Source: CAZNPU01 sp964575335
GTDB lineage: Bacteria; Planctomycetota; Phycisphaerae; Phycisphaerales; SM1A02
DNA: 52,947 bases
Direction of reading: 5' to 3'
Assembly (NCBI GenBank): GCA_964575335.1
Contig: CAZNPU010000027.1
Location: 1 to 52,947 of the forward strand
The notes under the pieces: generated by a model
What the model saw: only the letters and a program-made list of their open reading frames with translations
Told to the model about the DNA's origin: nothing
Database searches by the model: none
Shown here: in pieces, positions 9,245 to 17,603 of the stretch
How positions within the stretch are numbered: position 1 is the first letter of the stretch
How the letters are laid out: every line of letters starts with the position of its first letter
Made by a program: the position numbers and the translations under genes

Positions 9245-9721
9245 CTATTCACCGATGTCTTCAGCCCATAAATCGGGTTTTTCACGCTGCAATCGTTCCA
9301 TCAGCGCAACGCATCGCGGGTCATCCAGCACGATCACCTCGATGCCGTTGTGCCGCATCCACTCTTCTGCGCCCAGAAACGTGCGATGCTCGCCGACGAT
9401 CACGCGCGGAATCTTGAACAGAATGCTCGTGCCCGAGCACATGGGACACGGGCTGAGCGTCGACACCAGCGTCAGGCGATTCCAATCTCGTCGTCGGCCG
9501 GCGTTGCGGATGCACACCACCTCGGCATGCGCAGTGGGATCGCCGGATTGAACGCGCATGTTGTGCCCTGCGGAAACCACCAGCCCGCGCCCATCATTTC
9601 CTTCCGGATCAACCAGCACCGAGCCGATGGGAATGCCGCCTTCACGCCATGATTTTTCAGCCTGTTCAATGGCTGCATCAAGCCAGGCGCGGAAGTGTTC
9701 AGGATGCGGCCTATGATCCAT
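9245..9721 (-). CDS. Cytosine deaminase of the yeast Fcy1 type (CMP/dCMP deaminase fold)
   Basis: The start at 9721 has a strong GGAGGA site about 8 nt upstream and gives 158 aa, the length of yeast cytosine deaminase. Zinc-site motifs are HAEV (catalytic Glu) and PCPMC. The similarity to Fcy1 extends along the whole chain: EGGIPIGSVLVDPEG, GHNMRVQSGDPTAHAE, TLSPCPMC, IPRVIVGE, a VIVLDD-type strand and the terminal EDIGE. The family deaminates cytosine to uracil and ammonia in pyrimidine salvage. It differs from bacterial CodA, which is an unrelated amidohydrolase. Guanine deaminase or tRNA adenosine deaminase are less likely because of the C-terminal WAEDIGE end. The gene is 129 bp from, and divergent to, the RsbU-like gene. 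Confidence 0.83.
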   Translation of the reverse strand: MDHRPHPEHFRAWLDAAIEQAEKSWREGGIPIGSVLVDPEGNDGRGLVVSAGHNMRVQSGDPTAHAEVVCIRNAGRRRDWNRLTLVSTLSPCPMCSGTSILFKIPRVIVGEHRTFLGAEEWMRHNGIEVIVLDDPRCVALMERLQREKPDLWAEDIGE

Positions 9722-9850
9722 CTGTTTCTTCCTCCGTTTTGAGATGCGCCGCACGCACGTGCTGCTTACTCGCATCATGATCAGACGGCTGCTCAGCATC
9801 GTACGGCCTGATTCAAGGCGATCCACCGCAAATGTTCTCAATTACAGTGC

Positions 9851-11254
9851 ATGTCTTCTACTGAACTGGTCAACACTGCCGCTTTGTCGTCCCCGTGTCA
9901 CGATCCTCACATGTTCTCTGCGGGCATGCGATGCGTTGACACGACCGGCAACAAGCGTATCGGCGTTCTGATGGAAATGGTGGGCGCGCTGAGCCGCGCG
10001 ACCGATCCGGCGGAAGTGCTGCGGGTGTATTCAGAGGGCGTCGCGCAGCTGGGTGGATCCGAAGGCTATATCTCGCTGTCCACGCGCAACCTGCGGCCGG
10101 GCGAATATCGCATCACGCGCATGCTGCTGGACGCCAGCGACATGCCGGTCATGGCCTCAGCCGATCCCTGGCGCAGCCACGCCGACTTGCCGGTGCATAC
10201 CGGCGGCTTTCTCGGGCATTTGATCCGCACCGCCTATCCGCAGCTCATTCAGCACCTCAAGCTGTCCAATGATCCGGTTCTGGGCGACAAGCTGGCTCAC
10301 TTCGGTTCCATAATGGCCGTGCCGCTGTTTGACGACGGCGAGCCGCTGAACTGGGCCATCCTGCTCAAACGCGATCCGGAAGCGTTCACGATGGAGGATC
10401 TGGAAGAATCGATCCTTCGGTCCAACCTCGTAGGCGGCAAGGTGAAATACACGCTTCTGGCCAAGCAGCTGCGCGACGCCAACGAGCGCATTCGCGGCGA
10501 GATGCGGCAGATCGCTCGCATTCAGCGATCGCTGTTGCCCCAGAGCCTGCCGCATATCCCCGGCTTGAGCATCGCGACAAGCTACGAGACGTTCGACACC
10601 GCCGGCGGCGATCTGTACGACTTCAGACTCCTCAGGCGCAACGCCAACGGCCAGCCCGATCCTACCGGCCCGTTGGCGATGCTCATCGCTGATGCAGCCG
10701 GCCACGGCCCGGCGGCAGCGGTTGTCACGGCCATGCTCAACGCCATCCTGTACGCCTACCCCTATCGCGAGGGCGACGGGCCAGCCTCAGTATTGGCGTA
10801 TGCCAACGAACACCTCTACGCCAAACGCCTCGAGGGCACGTTCGTGACCGCATTTCTGGCTCAGTACAACCCCGCAACACGCGAACTGACCTATGCCCGA
10901 GCAGGCCACACCCCGCCGCTGCTGAAAAATCCCGCTTCCTCGGGCGGCTCCGTCACACGGCTGGATGCTGTCGGCGGCATCCCTCTGGGCATTCTGGACA
11001 ACACAATCTTCGAAAACGCCACCATCACGCTCCAACCCGGGCAGACACTCGTCATGTACACCGACGGCATCACCGAAGCCATGAACCCCCGAGGCGAGAT
11101 GTTCGGCGTCGAAGGCATCGAACGTGCCCTGGAACAGTGCAGCGGCGAGCCGGCATGCGTGGTCAACTCCCTCACCACCGCATTGCGCGAACATGAAGAC
11201 GGCGTGCGGCCGGCGGACGATCAGACCATCGTCGCAGTGAAGATAGGAGCATGA
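9851..11254 (+). CDS. GAF-like sensor with PP2C/SpoIIE phosphatase domain (RsbU-like)
   Basis: In this 467-aa protein, residues ~34-200 form a GAF-like sensor region, followed by a short helical linker (LRDANERIRGEMRQIARIQRSLLP). The rest is a SpoIIE-type PP2C domain. Metal-binding motifs are visible: GGDLYDF, IADAAGHG and MYTDGITEAMN, with GGIPLGIL between them. The linker sequence IQRSLLPQSLP is typical of RsbU/RsbP-like phosphatases, which dephosphorylate STAS-domain anti-anti-sigma proteins in partner-switching pathways. No STAS or HATPase anti-sigma gene is in the window, so its partner lies elsewhere. No clear SD precedes the ATG. An internal start (MFSAGMRCV) is possible. Confidence 0.88.
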   Translation: MSSTELVNTAALSSPCHDPHMFSAGMRCVDTTGNKRIGVLMEMVGALSRATDPAEVLRVYSEGVAQLGGSEGYISLSTRNLRPGEYRITRMLLDASDMPVMASADPWRSHADLPVHTGGFLGHLIRTAYPQLIQHLKLSNDPVLGDKLAHFGSIMAVPLFDDGEPLNWAILLKRDPEAFTMEDLEESILRSNLVGGKVKYTLLAKQLRDANERIRGEMRQIARIQRSLLPQSLPHIPGLSIATSYETFDTAGGDLYDFRLLRRNANGQPDPTGPLAMLIADAAGHGPAAAVVTAMLNAILYAYPYREGDGPASVLAYANEHLYAKRLEGTFVTAFLAQYNPATRELTYARAGHTPPLLKNPASSGGSVTRLDAVGGIPLGILDNTIFENATITLQPGQTLVMYTDGITEAMNPRGEMFGVEGIERALEQCSGEPACVVNSLTTALREHEDGVRPADDQTIVAVKIGA

Positions 11255-11513
11255 ACAGGGAATGAAACATCAGGCACACGCTCGCCAGACACTGATGCGA
11301 GCTTGATATCAGATTGTTTCACAATGCCAAATGCATGCATGAATCCGGCGGGAAGAATCTGCCCCGAAACTCGATGAAATATTCTAAGAGTACACGAAGC
11401 GCTCACGGCGGCGCGTCGGATGAGTAGAGCAAAGCGAAACCCACCATTCCGGCACACATAACAATTAATTATCGGGTATGGCTCATGCCTTTCTTGTGGC
11501 TTGCGCCTTTGCG

Positions 11514-12254
11514 TTACGGCGATTCCAGCGTGATGCCGACCGGCAGCGGATCGTACGCTACCGGTCCGCCTTTCTCTCGTGGGGCAAGGTTGGTGGCAAA
11601 GCGCACCGAGCCGTCCAGAAACAGCACGTTGCCCGCGTTCGCCACGCCGTGCCAGTCGGCATTGCGTCCGGTGGATTCAGCAACCTCATACCACACGGGA
11701 TCGCCCAGCAACACCATGCGAGAGGGGAACGTGATGATTTCATCACGCCGCATGCCGCGCGGTTCGGTCACGTCCAGGCCCCTAGCCAATCGAACGTCCA
11801 TCAGCACCGCATTGGCGCGGTAGCTGGTGCCATAGGAGCGGAATGTTGTCCGGTGGCCGCCCACAACGCCAAGCTGCGGATCGACAATGCCCCGGTCGCC
11901 AGGGCAGCACACGCACAGCTCTTCGTATGAACTGGTTCGAAACAGATTCAGATATGGCGTCAGCGACCGATCCGTATCGGGATACGCCTCCTGCGAGGTT
12001 GATGCGAAGCGCACGCCGCCGTACATCCATCCCGGCTGATGGTGGATGAATGGAAACTGCCGATTGTTTTCATCCAGATACGCCGCCCACGCCTCGCCGA
12101 TCTGCTGCTGATTGCTTGCGCACTGTTCGCGGTAGCTGGCCATGCGGGCTGAGGTCAGCATGGGCAGCAGGATTGACAGCAGCACGGCAATCAGCACAGC
12201 CGAGATCACCGTTTCAAGAAGCGTCAGTCCATGATCGGGCGAAGATCTGCGCAT
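11514..12254 (-). CDS. Type II pseudopilin-like protein with H-x9-DG-type C-terminus
   Basis: The 246-aa protein begins MRRSSPDHG followed by LTLLETVISAVLIAVLLSILLPML. This is a type IV/II prepilin leader: cleavage after Gly with Glu at +5 of the mature chain, then a hydrophobic helix. The C-terminus has GNVLFLDGSVRFATNLAP, the DG-containing motif found in the large paralogous prepilin-like families of planctomycetes (DUF1559-like). It is therefore likely processed by a prepilin peptidase and placed at the cell surface or in a pseudopilus; its exact role is unknown. It is a single gene with no secretion genes nearby. There is no strong SD, but TATGAT ends 8 nt before the ATG. Confidence 0.83.
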   Translation of the reverse strand: MRRSSPDHGLTLLETVISAVLIAVLLSILLPMLTSARMASYREQCASNQQQIGEAWAAYLDENNRQFPFIHHQPGWMYGGVRFASTSQEAYPDTDRSLTPYLNLFRTSSYEELCVCCPGDRGIVDPQLGVVGGHRTTFRSYGTSYRANAVLMDVRLARGLDVTEPRGMRRDEIITFPSRMVLLGDPVWYEVAESTGRNADWHGVANAGNVLFLDGSVRFATNLAPREKGGPVAYDPLPVGITLESP

Positions 12255-12471
12255 GAACCTGCATCATAATCCGATCCGGCCTGTACCGCGGATGCACCCA
12301 AGCCAGGCCTCAATTGGACATGTCAGGCCTCTGCCGCGTCTGAACTGACAAAACGCCGCATTGGAGATAAGGCATCAGCTCCGGATCTGACTGCTCATGC
12401 TCACGCCCGGCGGCTCATGCCTGAGGTTTCCATGATCCATGACCGATTATCGGCCCAACTTATCCCCCAGC

Positions 12472-13620
12472 TTACCCTTGTGAAACCCGGGCAAGCTGCT
12501 GGAGCGTGTGATGCGCTGCGCCGCTGTCGACCGCCTCAGCAGCACGCGCCAGGCCGTCAACAAGCGAATCGGCCCAGCCGGCTACCAGAATCGCCGCGGC
12601 AGCGTTCAGCAGCGCCATGTCGCGGGCTGGTCCACGATCGGCGCCGGTCAGCACATCCAGAATCATTCTGCCAGCGTGTTCCAGATCCTTTGCTGTGACT
12701 GCCTCAAGCGGAGCATTCGCCAGCCCAAGCTCGCGCGGATCGATCATCATCTCGCGCACCTGATCGCGCTCCACGCTCACCGCATACGTGGGCGCTGCGA
12801 TTGACAGTTCATCCAGACCGTCCCGGCTGTGCACCACCATCGCACGGATCGCGCCCAGATCGCGCAGGGCCTCAGCGATCGGCCGCAGAAAACGTTTGTC
12901 GTACACGCCCATGAGTTGCCGGCGGGCCCCTGCCGGATTGGTCAGCGGCCCAAGCAGGTTGAAGATCGTGGGAAAGCCCAGCGCAAGCCGCACCGGCATC
13001 ACATGCCGCGTCGCTGGATGATGGTGAATCGCAAAGCAAAAGCATACGCCCACTTCATCCAGACACTTCGCCTGCACAGCGCGGTCAGCATCGATATTGA
13101 CGCCAAGCTGCCGCAGCACTTCCGCAGAGCCGCGCCCGGTGCGCGAGCGATTGCCGTGCTTTGCCACCGCGCCGGGAGCAGTTGACACCGCATGAACCGG
13201 CTTATGCGCACGCATGACAGCAGCAGCAATGATGGCTGCGGCGGTGGAAACGTTGAAGGTCTTTGGCGCACCGCCCGTTCCTGCGGTATCGAGCAGCGAT
13301 TCAGGTGGACACACCGTCGGCACACGATCAACGTGGCGTCGCATCACGCGCGCAGCGCCGAGAATCTCATCCGCAGTAGGCGTGCGCGTGGCGAGCAGCG
13401 CCAGCAGCGCGCCCATCTCGCCATGATGGCTTTGGCCGCTCATCATCGCCTCAAACGCCGCTGCGGCCTGATCCGCTGAGAGTGTCTGCCCGGCAAGCAG
13501 CATCTTGAGCGTGGGCGTGAGATCGCCCGGCTGGGCCGGACGGGGAAACTCCGGCGGCGCAGTCGGTTCAGCATGCGGATTGGCCGGCGATAAACGGTCA
13601 GTGTGATCAGAAAAAGTCAT
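12472..13620 (-). CDS. trpD: Anthranilate phosphoribosyltransferase
   Basis: This is the TrpD enzyme, which transfers phosphoribose from PRPP to anthranilate in tryptophan synthesis. Diagnostic motifs are the PRPP loop DTAGTGGAPKTFNVST, the KHGNRS segment and GRGSAEVLRQLGV (the usual GSADxLExLG). FNLLGPLTNPA, followed by the VYDKR segment, completes the signature. From 13620 it has 382 aa; the ~35-residue Pro-rich N-terminal leader before TPTLKMLLAG is longer than usual. ATG codons at 13629 and 13647 are alternatives, each with only weak upstream purines. No other trp gene is adjacent, so the pathway is dispersed. The residue after GTGG is Ala, where many homologs have Asp. Confidence 0.92.
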   Translation of the reverse strand: MTFSDHTDRLSPANPHAEPTAPPEFPRPAQPGDLTPTLKMLLAGQTLSADQAAAAFEAMMSGQSHHGEMGALLALLATRTPTADEILGAARVMRRHVDRVPTVCPPESLLDTAGTGGAPKTFNVSTAAAIIAAAVMRAHKPVHAVSTAPGAVAKHGNRSRTGRGSAEVLRQLGVNIDADRAVQAKCLDEVGVCFCFAIHHHPATRHVMPVRLALGFPTIFNLLGPLTNPAGARRQLMGVYDKRFLRPIAEALRDLGAIRAMVVHSRDGLDELSIAAPTYAVSVERDQVREMMIDPRELGLANAPLEAVTAKDLEHAGRMILDVLTGADRGPARDMALLNAAAAILVAGWADSLVDGLARAAEAVDSGAAHHTLQQLARVSQG

Positions 13621-13988
13621 GGCCCTCATAGCCTCGGGCAAATTCACTTTTCATCAAGTCGCAGCTGCAATTCCCAGCCGTCTGGGTGCGCTGCAACAGC
13701 CGCTTTTGCATGCGATACGCTCCACATCAGCCAAAAAGCGCCGGTTCGCGAGCAAAAACCTCGAAATCGAGGGGAAAAGACGCGTGCATGAAATACATTG
13801 TGAACAATCCGCAGAAAACGCTGCAGCTTATGAGCACAACTCGCACACAACAGACCGTGCGAGGCTGGACAAACGAATCGTCGCGGTGGTTGTCAAAGGC
13901 GTGTCCTGCTGCGGTCAAGCAAGCAATAAACCTATACTCGCGTTGCCAATTTTCCCAAACCGCCTGCAAGCTCCAATCCGTCTGAACT
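13621..13988. other. Gene-free divergent region between trpD and lgt
   Basis: This 368-bp stretch separates divergent trpD and lgt. I see no convincing gene. Short open frames exist, including one beginning at the ATG at 13788, but none has an SD or recognisable family sequence. TATACT at 13933-13938 is a good -10-like hexamer about 50 bp before the lgt ATG. No matching -35 hexamer lies at the usual distance, so it is only a weak promoter candidate. Confidence 0.4.
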
Positions 13989-15077
13989 ATGCCGGTTCTT
14001 TTTGCTGAAGCCTACTTTCACACGATGGATCCGTTTGCGATCCAGTTCACCGAAGATTTCGGCATTCGGTGGTACGGCCTTGCGTATCTCATCGGTTTTG
14101 TCATTGCGTGGTGGTTTGTGCGCTGGGTCAGCCGGCGCGGCTGGAGCCCGATCGCGCCTGCTGCAGTCGGCGATCTGATTTTCGCGGTGATCATCGGCGT
14201 GGTGCTGGGCGGGCGGCTGGGCTATGCGTTGTTTTACCAGCCCGAACTGTTCATTACGTTTAGCAACAGCGTGCCCTTTTGGGATTTGCTTGCGATTAAC
14301 AAAGGCGGCATGGCAAGCCACGGCGGGATGATCGGCGTGATCATCGCATGCATTGTCTTTGCCCGCCGCCACGCTATCCCGTCGCTTCATCTGCTGGATG
14401 TCGGCGCAGTTGGAGCAGCGCCGGGCCTTGGCATCGGACGCATCGCCAACTTCATCAACGGCGAACTGCACGGCCGCCCTGTGCCCAATCAGATCGATCC
14501 GCCCTGGTGGAGCATGAAAGTGCCGCAGGAACTGCACGAATGGGGGCCGGACCGCCTGGCGGATTTGCGCGATGTGGTCGATCACGTGGGCATCAGCCCC
14601 ACCGAATGGACGATGGCGGTGCAGAGCATAAGCGCCACAACGCACCCGCCGGCTGAAGCGATGCAACTGGTGAACTGGGGCATCAAAAAGCTGATCGCAG
14701 CGACGCAGCAGGGCAACGAGGTGGTGATTGAAGGTCTTCGGCCGCTGTTGACGGCGTTTTATCCATCGCAGATTTTCCAGGCGATAACCGACGGCCCTCT
14801 GCTGCTGGCGATACTGATTCTTATTTGGCTCAAGCCGCGCAAGCCGGGCGTCGTCGGATCGTGGTTTTTGATTGCCTATGGCGTGATGCGCATTGCGACG
14901 GAGATGTTCCGCGAGCCTGATCAGGGGGTGGCGCTGCTGATGGGGCTGTCGCGCGGACAGGTGCTGAGCGTGTTGATGGTGCTGGTGGGGCTGGCGACGC
15001 TTGTAATCTGCAGTCGCCGCGATGTACCGCGCATGGGCGGTTTGTTTGCTCGCCAGCCGCATGAAGCTGCGCGGTGA
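13989..15077 (+). CDS. lgt: Prolipoprotein diacylglyceryl transferase with internal insertion
   Basis: Lgt transfers diacylglycerol from phosphatidylglycerol to the lipobox cysteine of preprolipoproteins in the inner membrane. The 362-aa protein has about seven hydrophobic segments, the invariant HGG (His111), the family signature GIGRIANFINGELHGR (about 148-163), a YPSQIFQA segment (258-265) and a C-terminal FREPD. Typical Lgt proteins are 260-300 aa. The excess lies between the signature and YPSQ, where about 95 residues replace the usual 25-40. The insert contains WGPDRLADLRDVVDHVG and looks soluble and helical. An alternative start is the ATG at 14025. Its substrates may include the lipoproteins at 39244 and 40706. 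Confidence 0.93.
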   Translation: MPVLFAEAYFHTMDPFAIQFTEDFGIRWYGLAYLIGFVIAWWFVRWVSRRGWSPIAPAAVGDLIFAVIIGVVLGGRLGYALFYQPELFITFSNSVPFWDLLAINKGGMASHGGMIGVIIACIVFARRHAIPSLHLLDVGAVGAAPGLGIGRIANFINGELHGRPVPNQIDPPWWSMKVPQELHEWGPDRLADLRDVVDHVGISPTEWTMAVQSISATTHPPAEAMQLVNWGIKKLIAATQQGNEVVIEGLRPLLTAFYPSQIFQAITDGPLLLAILILIWLKPRKPGVVGSWFLIAYGVMRIATEMFREPDQGVALLMGLSRGQVLSVLMVLVGLATLVICSRRDVPRMGGLFARQPHEAAR

Positions 15078-15324
15078 TCGTGGCTGGTTGGCTGATTATT
15101 TGTGCGGGGAAATATTCAAATTGAGCCAGTTCACGGATCAATTCCCGCAACTCTCGCCCGAAAACCAACTGAGCCGCTACCATACCAAACCCCAGAATCT
15201 CGACAGGTATGTTGCCGCTTGCCGCGGCCGGGGCAGTCTGGCCTGAGGCAGGCTGTCGGGATCAAAACATCTTGTTGTCTTGAAGACGATTTGCTTCTCG
15301 CAACCACTGCTCGGATTGCATGCC

Positions 15325-16491
15325 ATGACGACAACCACTGCTGCTTCCACCCCCGCCGCCAAAGCTTCCGATACCCGTGGTCTCGCCGGCCAGACCGTTG
15401 GCGATACGCAGATCTGCTCGGTCAACCAGACGCAGCTCATTTATCGCGGCTATGAGATCGCCGACCTTGCCGCCAACGCCACATTTGAAGAAGTCGCGTT
15501 CCTGTTGCTGGTCGGCCACAAGCCCAGCGAAACGGAGCTCAAAGCGTTCAATGATGAACTGATTTCGTTGCGCGAAGTCGATCAGGAGATTCTCGACATC
15601 ATCGGCAGAATCGCACAGCGGGCTACGGTGCATCCCATGGCGATTCTGCGCACCGGCGTGTCGCTGCTGGCGCACGTCGATCCGGAAGTGGAAGACAACT
15701 CGCCCGAAGCTGAACTGCGCAAAGCCAAGAGACTCTTGGCGAAGATTCCCACGATCATCGGCTACGGCCAGATGAGCCGCGACGGCAAGACGCCGGTGAA
15801 GCCCGATCCGTCGCTCAACCATGCTGCCAACCTGTTGTGGTGCATGACCGGCCAGAAGCCTTCGGAGCTGTACGCGAAGGTGATGGACGTTTCGCTGATT
15901 CTCTATGCCGAGCACGATTTCAACGCCTCAACCTTCACCTGCCGCTGCATCGCTTCAACAGAATCGGACATGCATTCAGCAGTCTGCGGCGGCATCGGCG
16001 CGCTCAAAGGCCCGCTGCACGGCGGCGCGAACGAAATGGCCATGGAAATGCTTAAGGAAATCGACCGCGACACCGCAGACGGCAAGATGACCGTTGAGCA
16101 GTGGATGCAGCGCGCATTTGCGGAGAAACGCAAGCTCATGGGCTTCGGGCATCGCGTGTATAAGAACGGCGATCATCGCGCAGGCATTCTGCGCGAGTGG
16201 GGCCTGAAAATCGCTCAGGAACAGGGACCCCAATCAACCAAGTGGTTCGAGCTTGGCGATACGGTGCAGAAGATCATGCTCGAACAGAAGAACATTCACC
16301 CGAATGTGGACTTCCCCTGCGGCATGACGTATTTCGTGATGGGCATCCCCGTGCCGCAGTACACGCCGATCTTCGTCGCTTCACGCATCACCGGCTGGTG
16401 CGCTCACATCATGGAACAGCACCGCGACAATCGCATCATTCGCCCGCTGGCCAACTACACCGGCCCCGCGCTGCAGAAGTGGAATGGGTAA
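15325..16491 (+). CDS. Citrate synthase / 2-methylcitrate synthase
   Basis: The 388-aa protein has the citrate synthase catalytic set: His in AEHDFNAST (197), His in GPLHGGANE (232) and GFGHRVYK (276), with VDFPCGMTYF following. The length and the ~45-residue-shorter architecture match the non-allosteric dimeric class, which includes 2-methylcitrate synthase (PrpC/MmgD). A methylisocitrate lyase gene lies immediately downstream on the other strand, which favours methylcitrate synthase in propionate breakdown, but a TCA role cannot be excluded. The ATG at 15325 is preferred; the frame extends to a TTG at 15280. Neither start has an SD. Confidence 0.9.
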   Translation: MTTTTAASTPAAKASDTRGLAGQTVGDTQICSVNQTQLIYRGYEIADLAANATFEEVAFLLLVGHKPSETELKAFNDELISLREVDQEILDIIGRIAQRATVHPMAILRTGVSLLAHVDPEVEDNSPEAELRKAKRLLAKIPTIIGYGQMSRDGKTPVKPDPSLNHAANLLWCMTGQKPSELYAKVMDVSLILYAEHDFNASTFTCRCIASTESDMHSAVCGGIGALKGPLHGGANEMAMEMLKEIDRDTADGKMTVEQWMQRAFAEKRKLMGFGHRVYKNGDHRAGILREWGLKIAQEQGPQSTKWFELGDTVQKIMLEQKNIHPNVDFPCGMTYFVMGIPVPQYTPIFVASRITGWCAHIMEQHRDNRIIRPLANYTGPALQKWNG

Positions 16492-16557
16492 TCGCTGCGT
16501 GTTGAACGTCAGTCAGCTTCAGTAGCTGAGCATCAAATCTTGTCTTGTCTTCCCCAT

Positions 16558-16602
16558 GCAGGCATCAGGCGACTGTTTCAGCAATTGTCGCTTGATGCCT
16601 GC
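16558..16602. terminator. Hairpin between convergent genes, probable bidirectional terminator
   Basis: GCAGGCATCAGGCGAC (16558-16573) pairs with GTCGCTTGATGCCTGC (16587-16602), with one mismatch across 16 bp and a 13-nt loop. It sits between the convergent citrate synthase and methylisocitrate lyase genes, 66 bp and 40 bp from their stop codons. No long T-run flanks it, though CAAATTTATTG follows on the + side. A terminator or mRNA 3'-end stabiliser for both transcripts is the simplest reading. Confidence 0.65.
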
Positions 16603-16642
16603 TGTCCAAATTTATTGATGCTTTATGCCTCTTGCCTGATGA

Positions 16643-17518
16643 TCACGCGTTGCTGTTGTTCGGATAATTCCACTGCTTGCCCGGCGTGTAGTTGAGCAGT
16701 TCATACAGCGCTTTTCGCGTCTGCATTTCGGGCAGAACCTCACGCACGCTGCCGTGCTGCTTGAGCGACGCCAGGCCGCGCATCACGTGACCCATCGCCA
16801 GGCGCATCATGCTCAACGGATAAATCACCAACTGGTAGCCAAGCTCCTGGAAGCGTTGCGCGGGGATATCCGGCGTTTTGCCGAACTCAGTCATATTTGC
16901 TAGCAGAAGTCCCGGCGAGTGCTTTGCAAACTCCGCAAACTCTTCTTCGCTGTGCAGGCCCTCGGGAAAAATCATGTCCGCGCCGGCTTCGCGATATTGA
17001 TTGGCGCGGTCGATGGCATCGCTCATGCCTGTCACTGATCGTGCGTCGGTGCGGGCGATGATGATGAAATCGTTGCTTATGCGATGCTGCGCAGCGGCTG
17101 CGACTTTCTCCACCATGTCGCTGGCGGGAATAAGCGACTTGCCTTCAAGATGACCGCAGCGCTTGGGGAAGACCTGGTCTTCGATATGCAGCCCCGCTGC
17201 GCCGGCTCGCTCGTACTCCACCACGGTGCGGATAACGCATTCCACTTCGCCATAGCCCGTGTCAGCGTCAACGATGACCGGCAGCCTTGAAGCGTCAGCG
17301 ATCTCGCGAATGGTGCGGGTCATTTCGGTGAGCGTAATCAGGCCAATATCGGGATAGCCCGCCACATTCGCTGTTGCGCCGCCGGAGATGTAGCACGCCT
17401 CAAACCCTATTTGCGCCACCGCTCTGGCGACCAGGGCGTTGAACGCGCCGGGGCACATGACGGTGCCGCGGGCCATGAGATCACGAAGTCTGCGTCCGGG
17501 ATGCGTCGTGGTGTTCAT
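16643..17518 (-). CDS. prpB: Methylisocitrate lyase (isocitrate lyase/PEP mutase superfamily)
   Basis: The 291-aa protein has the family's signature KRCGH (119-123) with the catalytic Cys, and the metal-binding DADTGYG (84-90). GGATANVAGYPDIGL and ARTDARSVTGM are also present. Length and motif context fit 2-methylisocitrate lyase, which cleaves methylisocitrate to pyruvate and succinate in propionate catabolism. Carboxyvinyl-carboxyphosphonate phosphorylmutase-like relatives share the fold, but the KRCGH form favours the lyase. It faces the citrate synthase gene. No prpD or acnD is in the window. There is no SD; TAAGAT lies 6 nt before the ATG. Confidence 0.86.
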   Translation of the reverse strand: MNTTTHPGRRLRDLMARGTVMCPGAFNALVARAVAQIGFEACYISGGATANVAGYPDIGLITLTEMTRTIREIADASRLPVIVDADTGYGEVECVIRTVVEYERAGAAGLHIEDQVFPKRCGHLEGKSLIPASDMVEKVAAAAQHRISNDFIIIARTDARSVTGMSDAIDRANQYREAGADMIFPEGLHSEEEFAEFAKHSPGLLLANMTEFGKTPDIPAQRFQELGYQLVIYPLSMMRLAMGHVMRGLASLKQHGSVREVLPEMQTRKALYELLNYTPGKQWNYPNNSNA

Positions 17519-17603
17519 AGCCGCATCTTACGCGAGACACTGCCTTTGCGTGTTCGCTCAACTGTCCAGGCGATATCTCTTTCGCGCTGCTGTGCAAAGC
17601 AAA

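Noticed and set aside
13932..15062. 376-codon open frame antisense to lgt
   Set aside because: His/Arg/Gln-rich shadow sequence typical of high-GC antisense frames.
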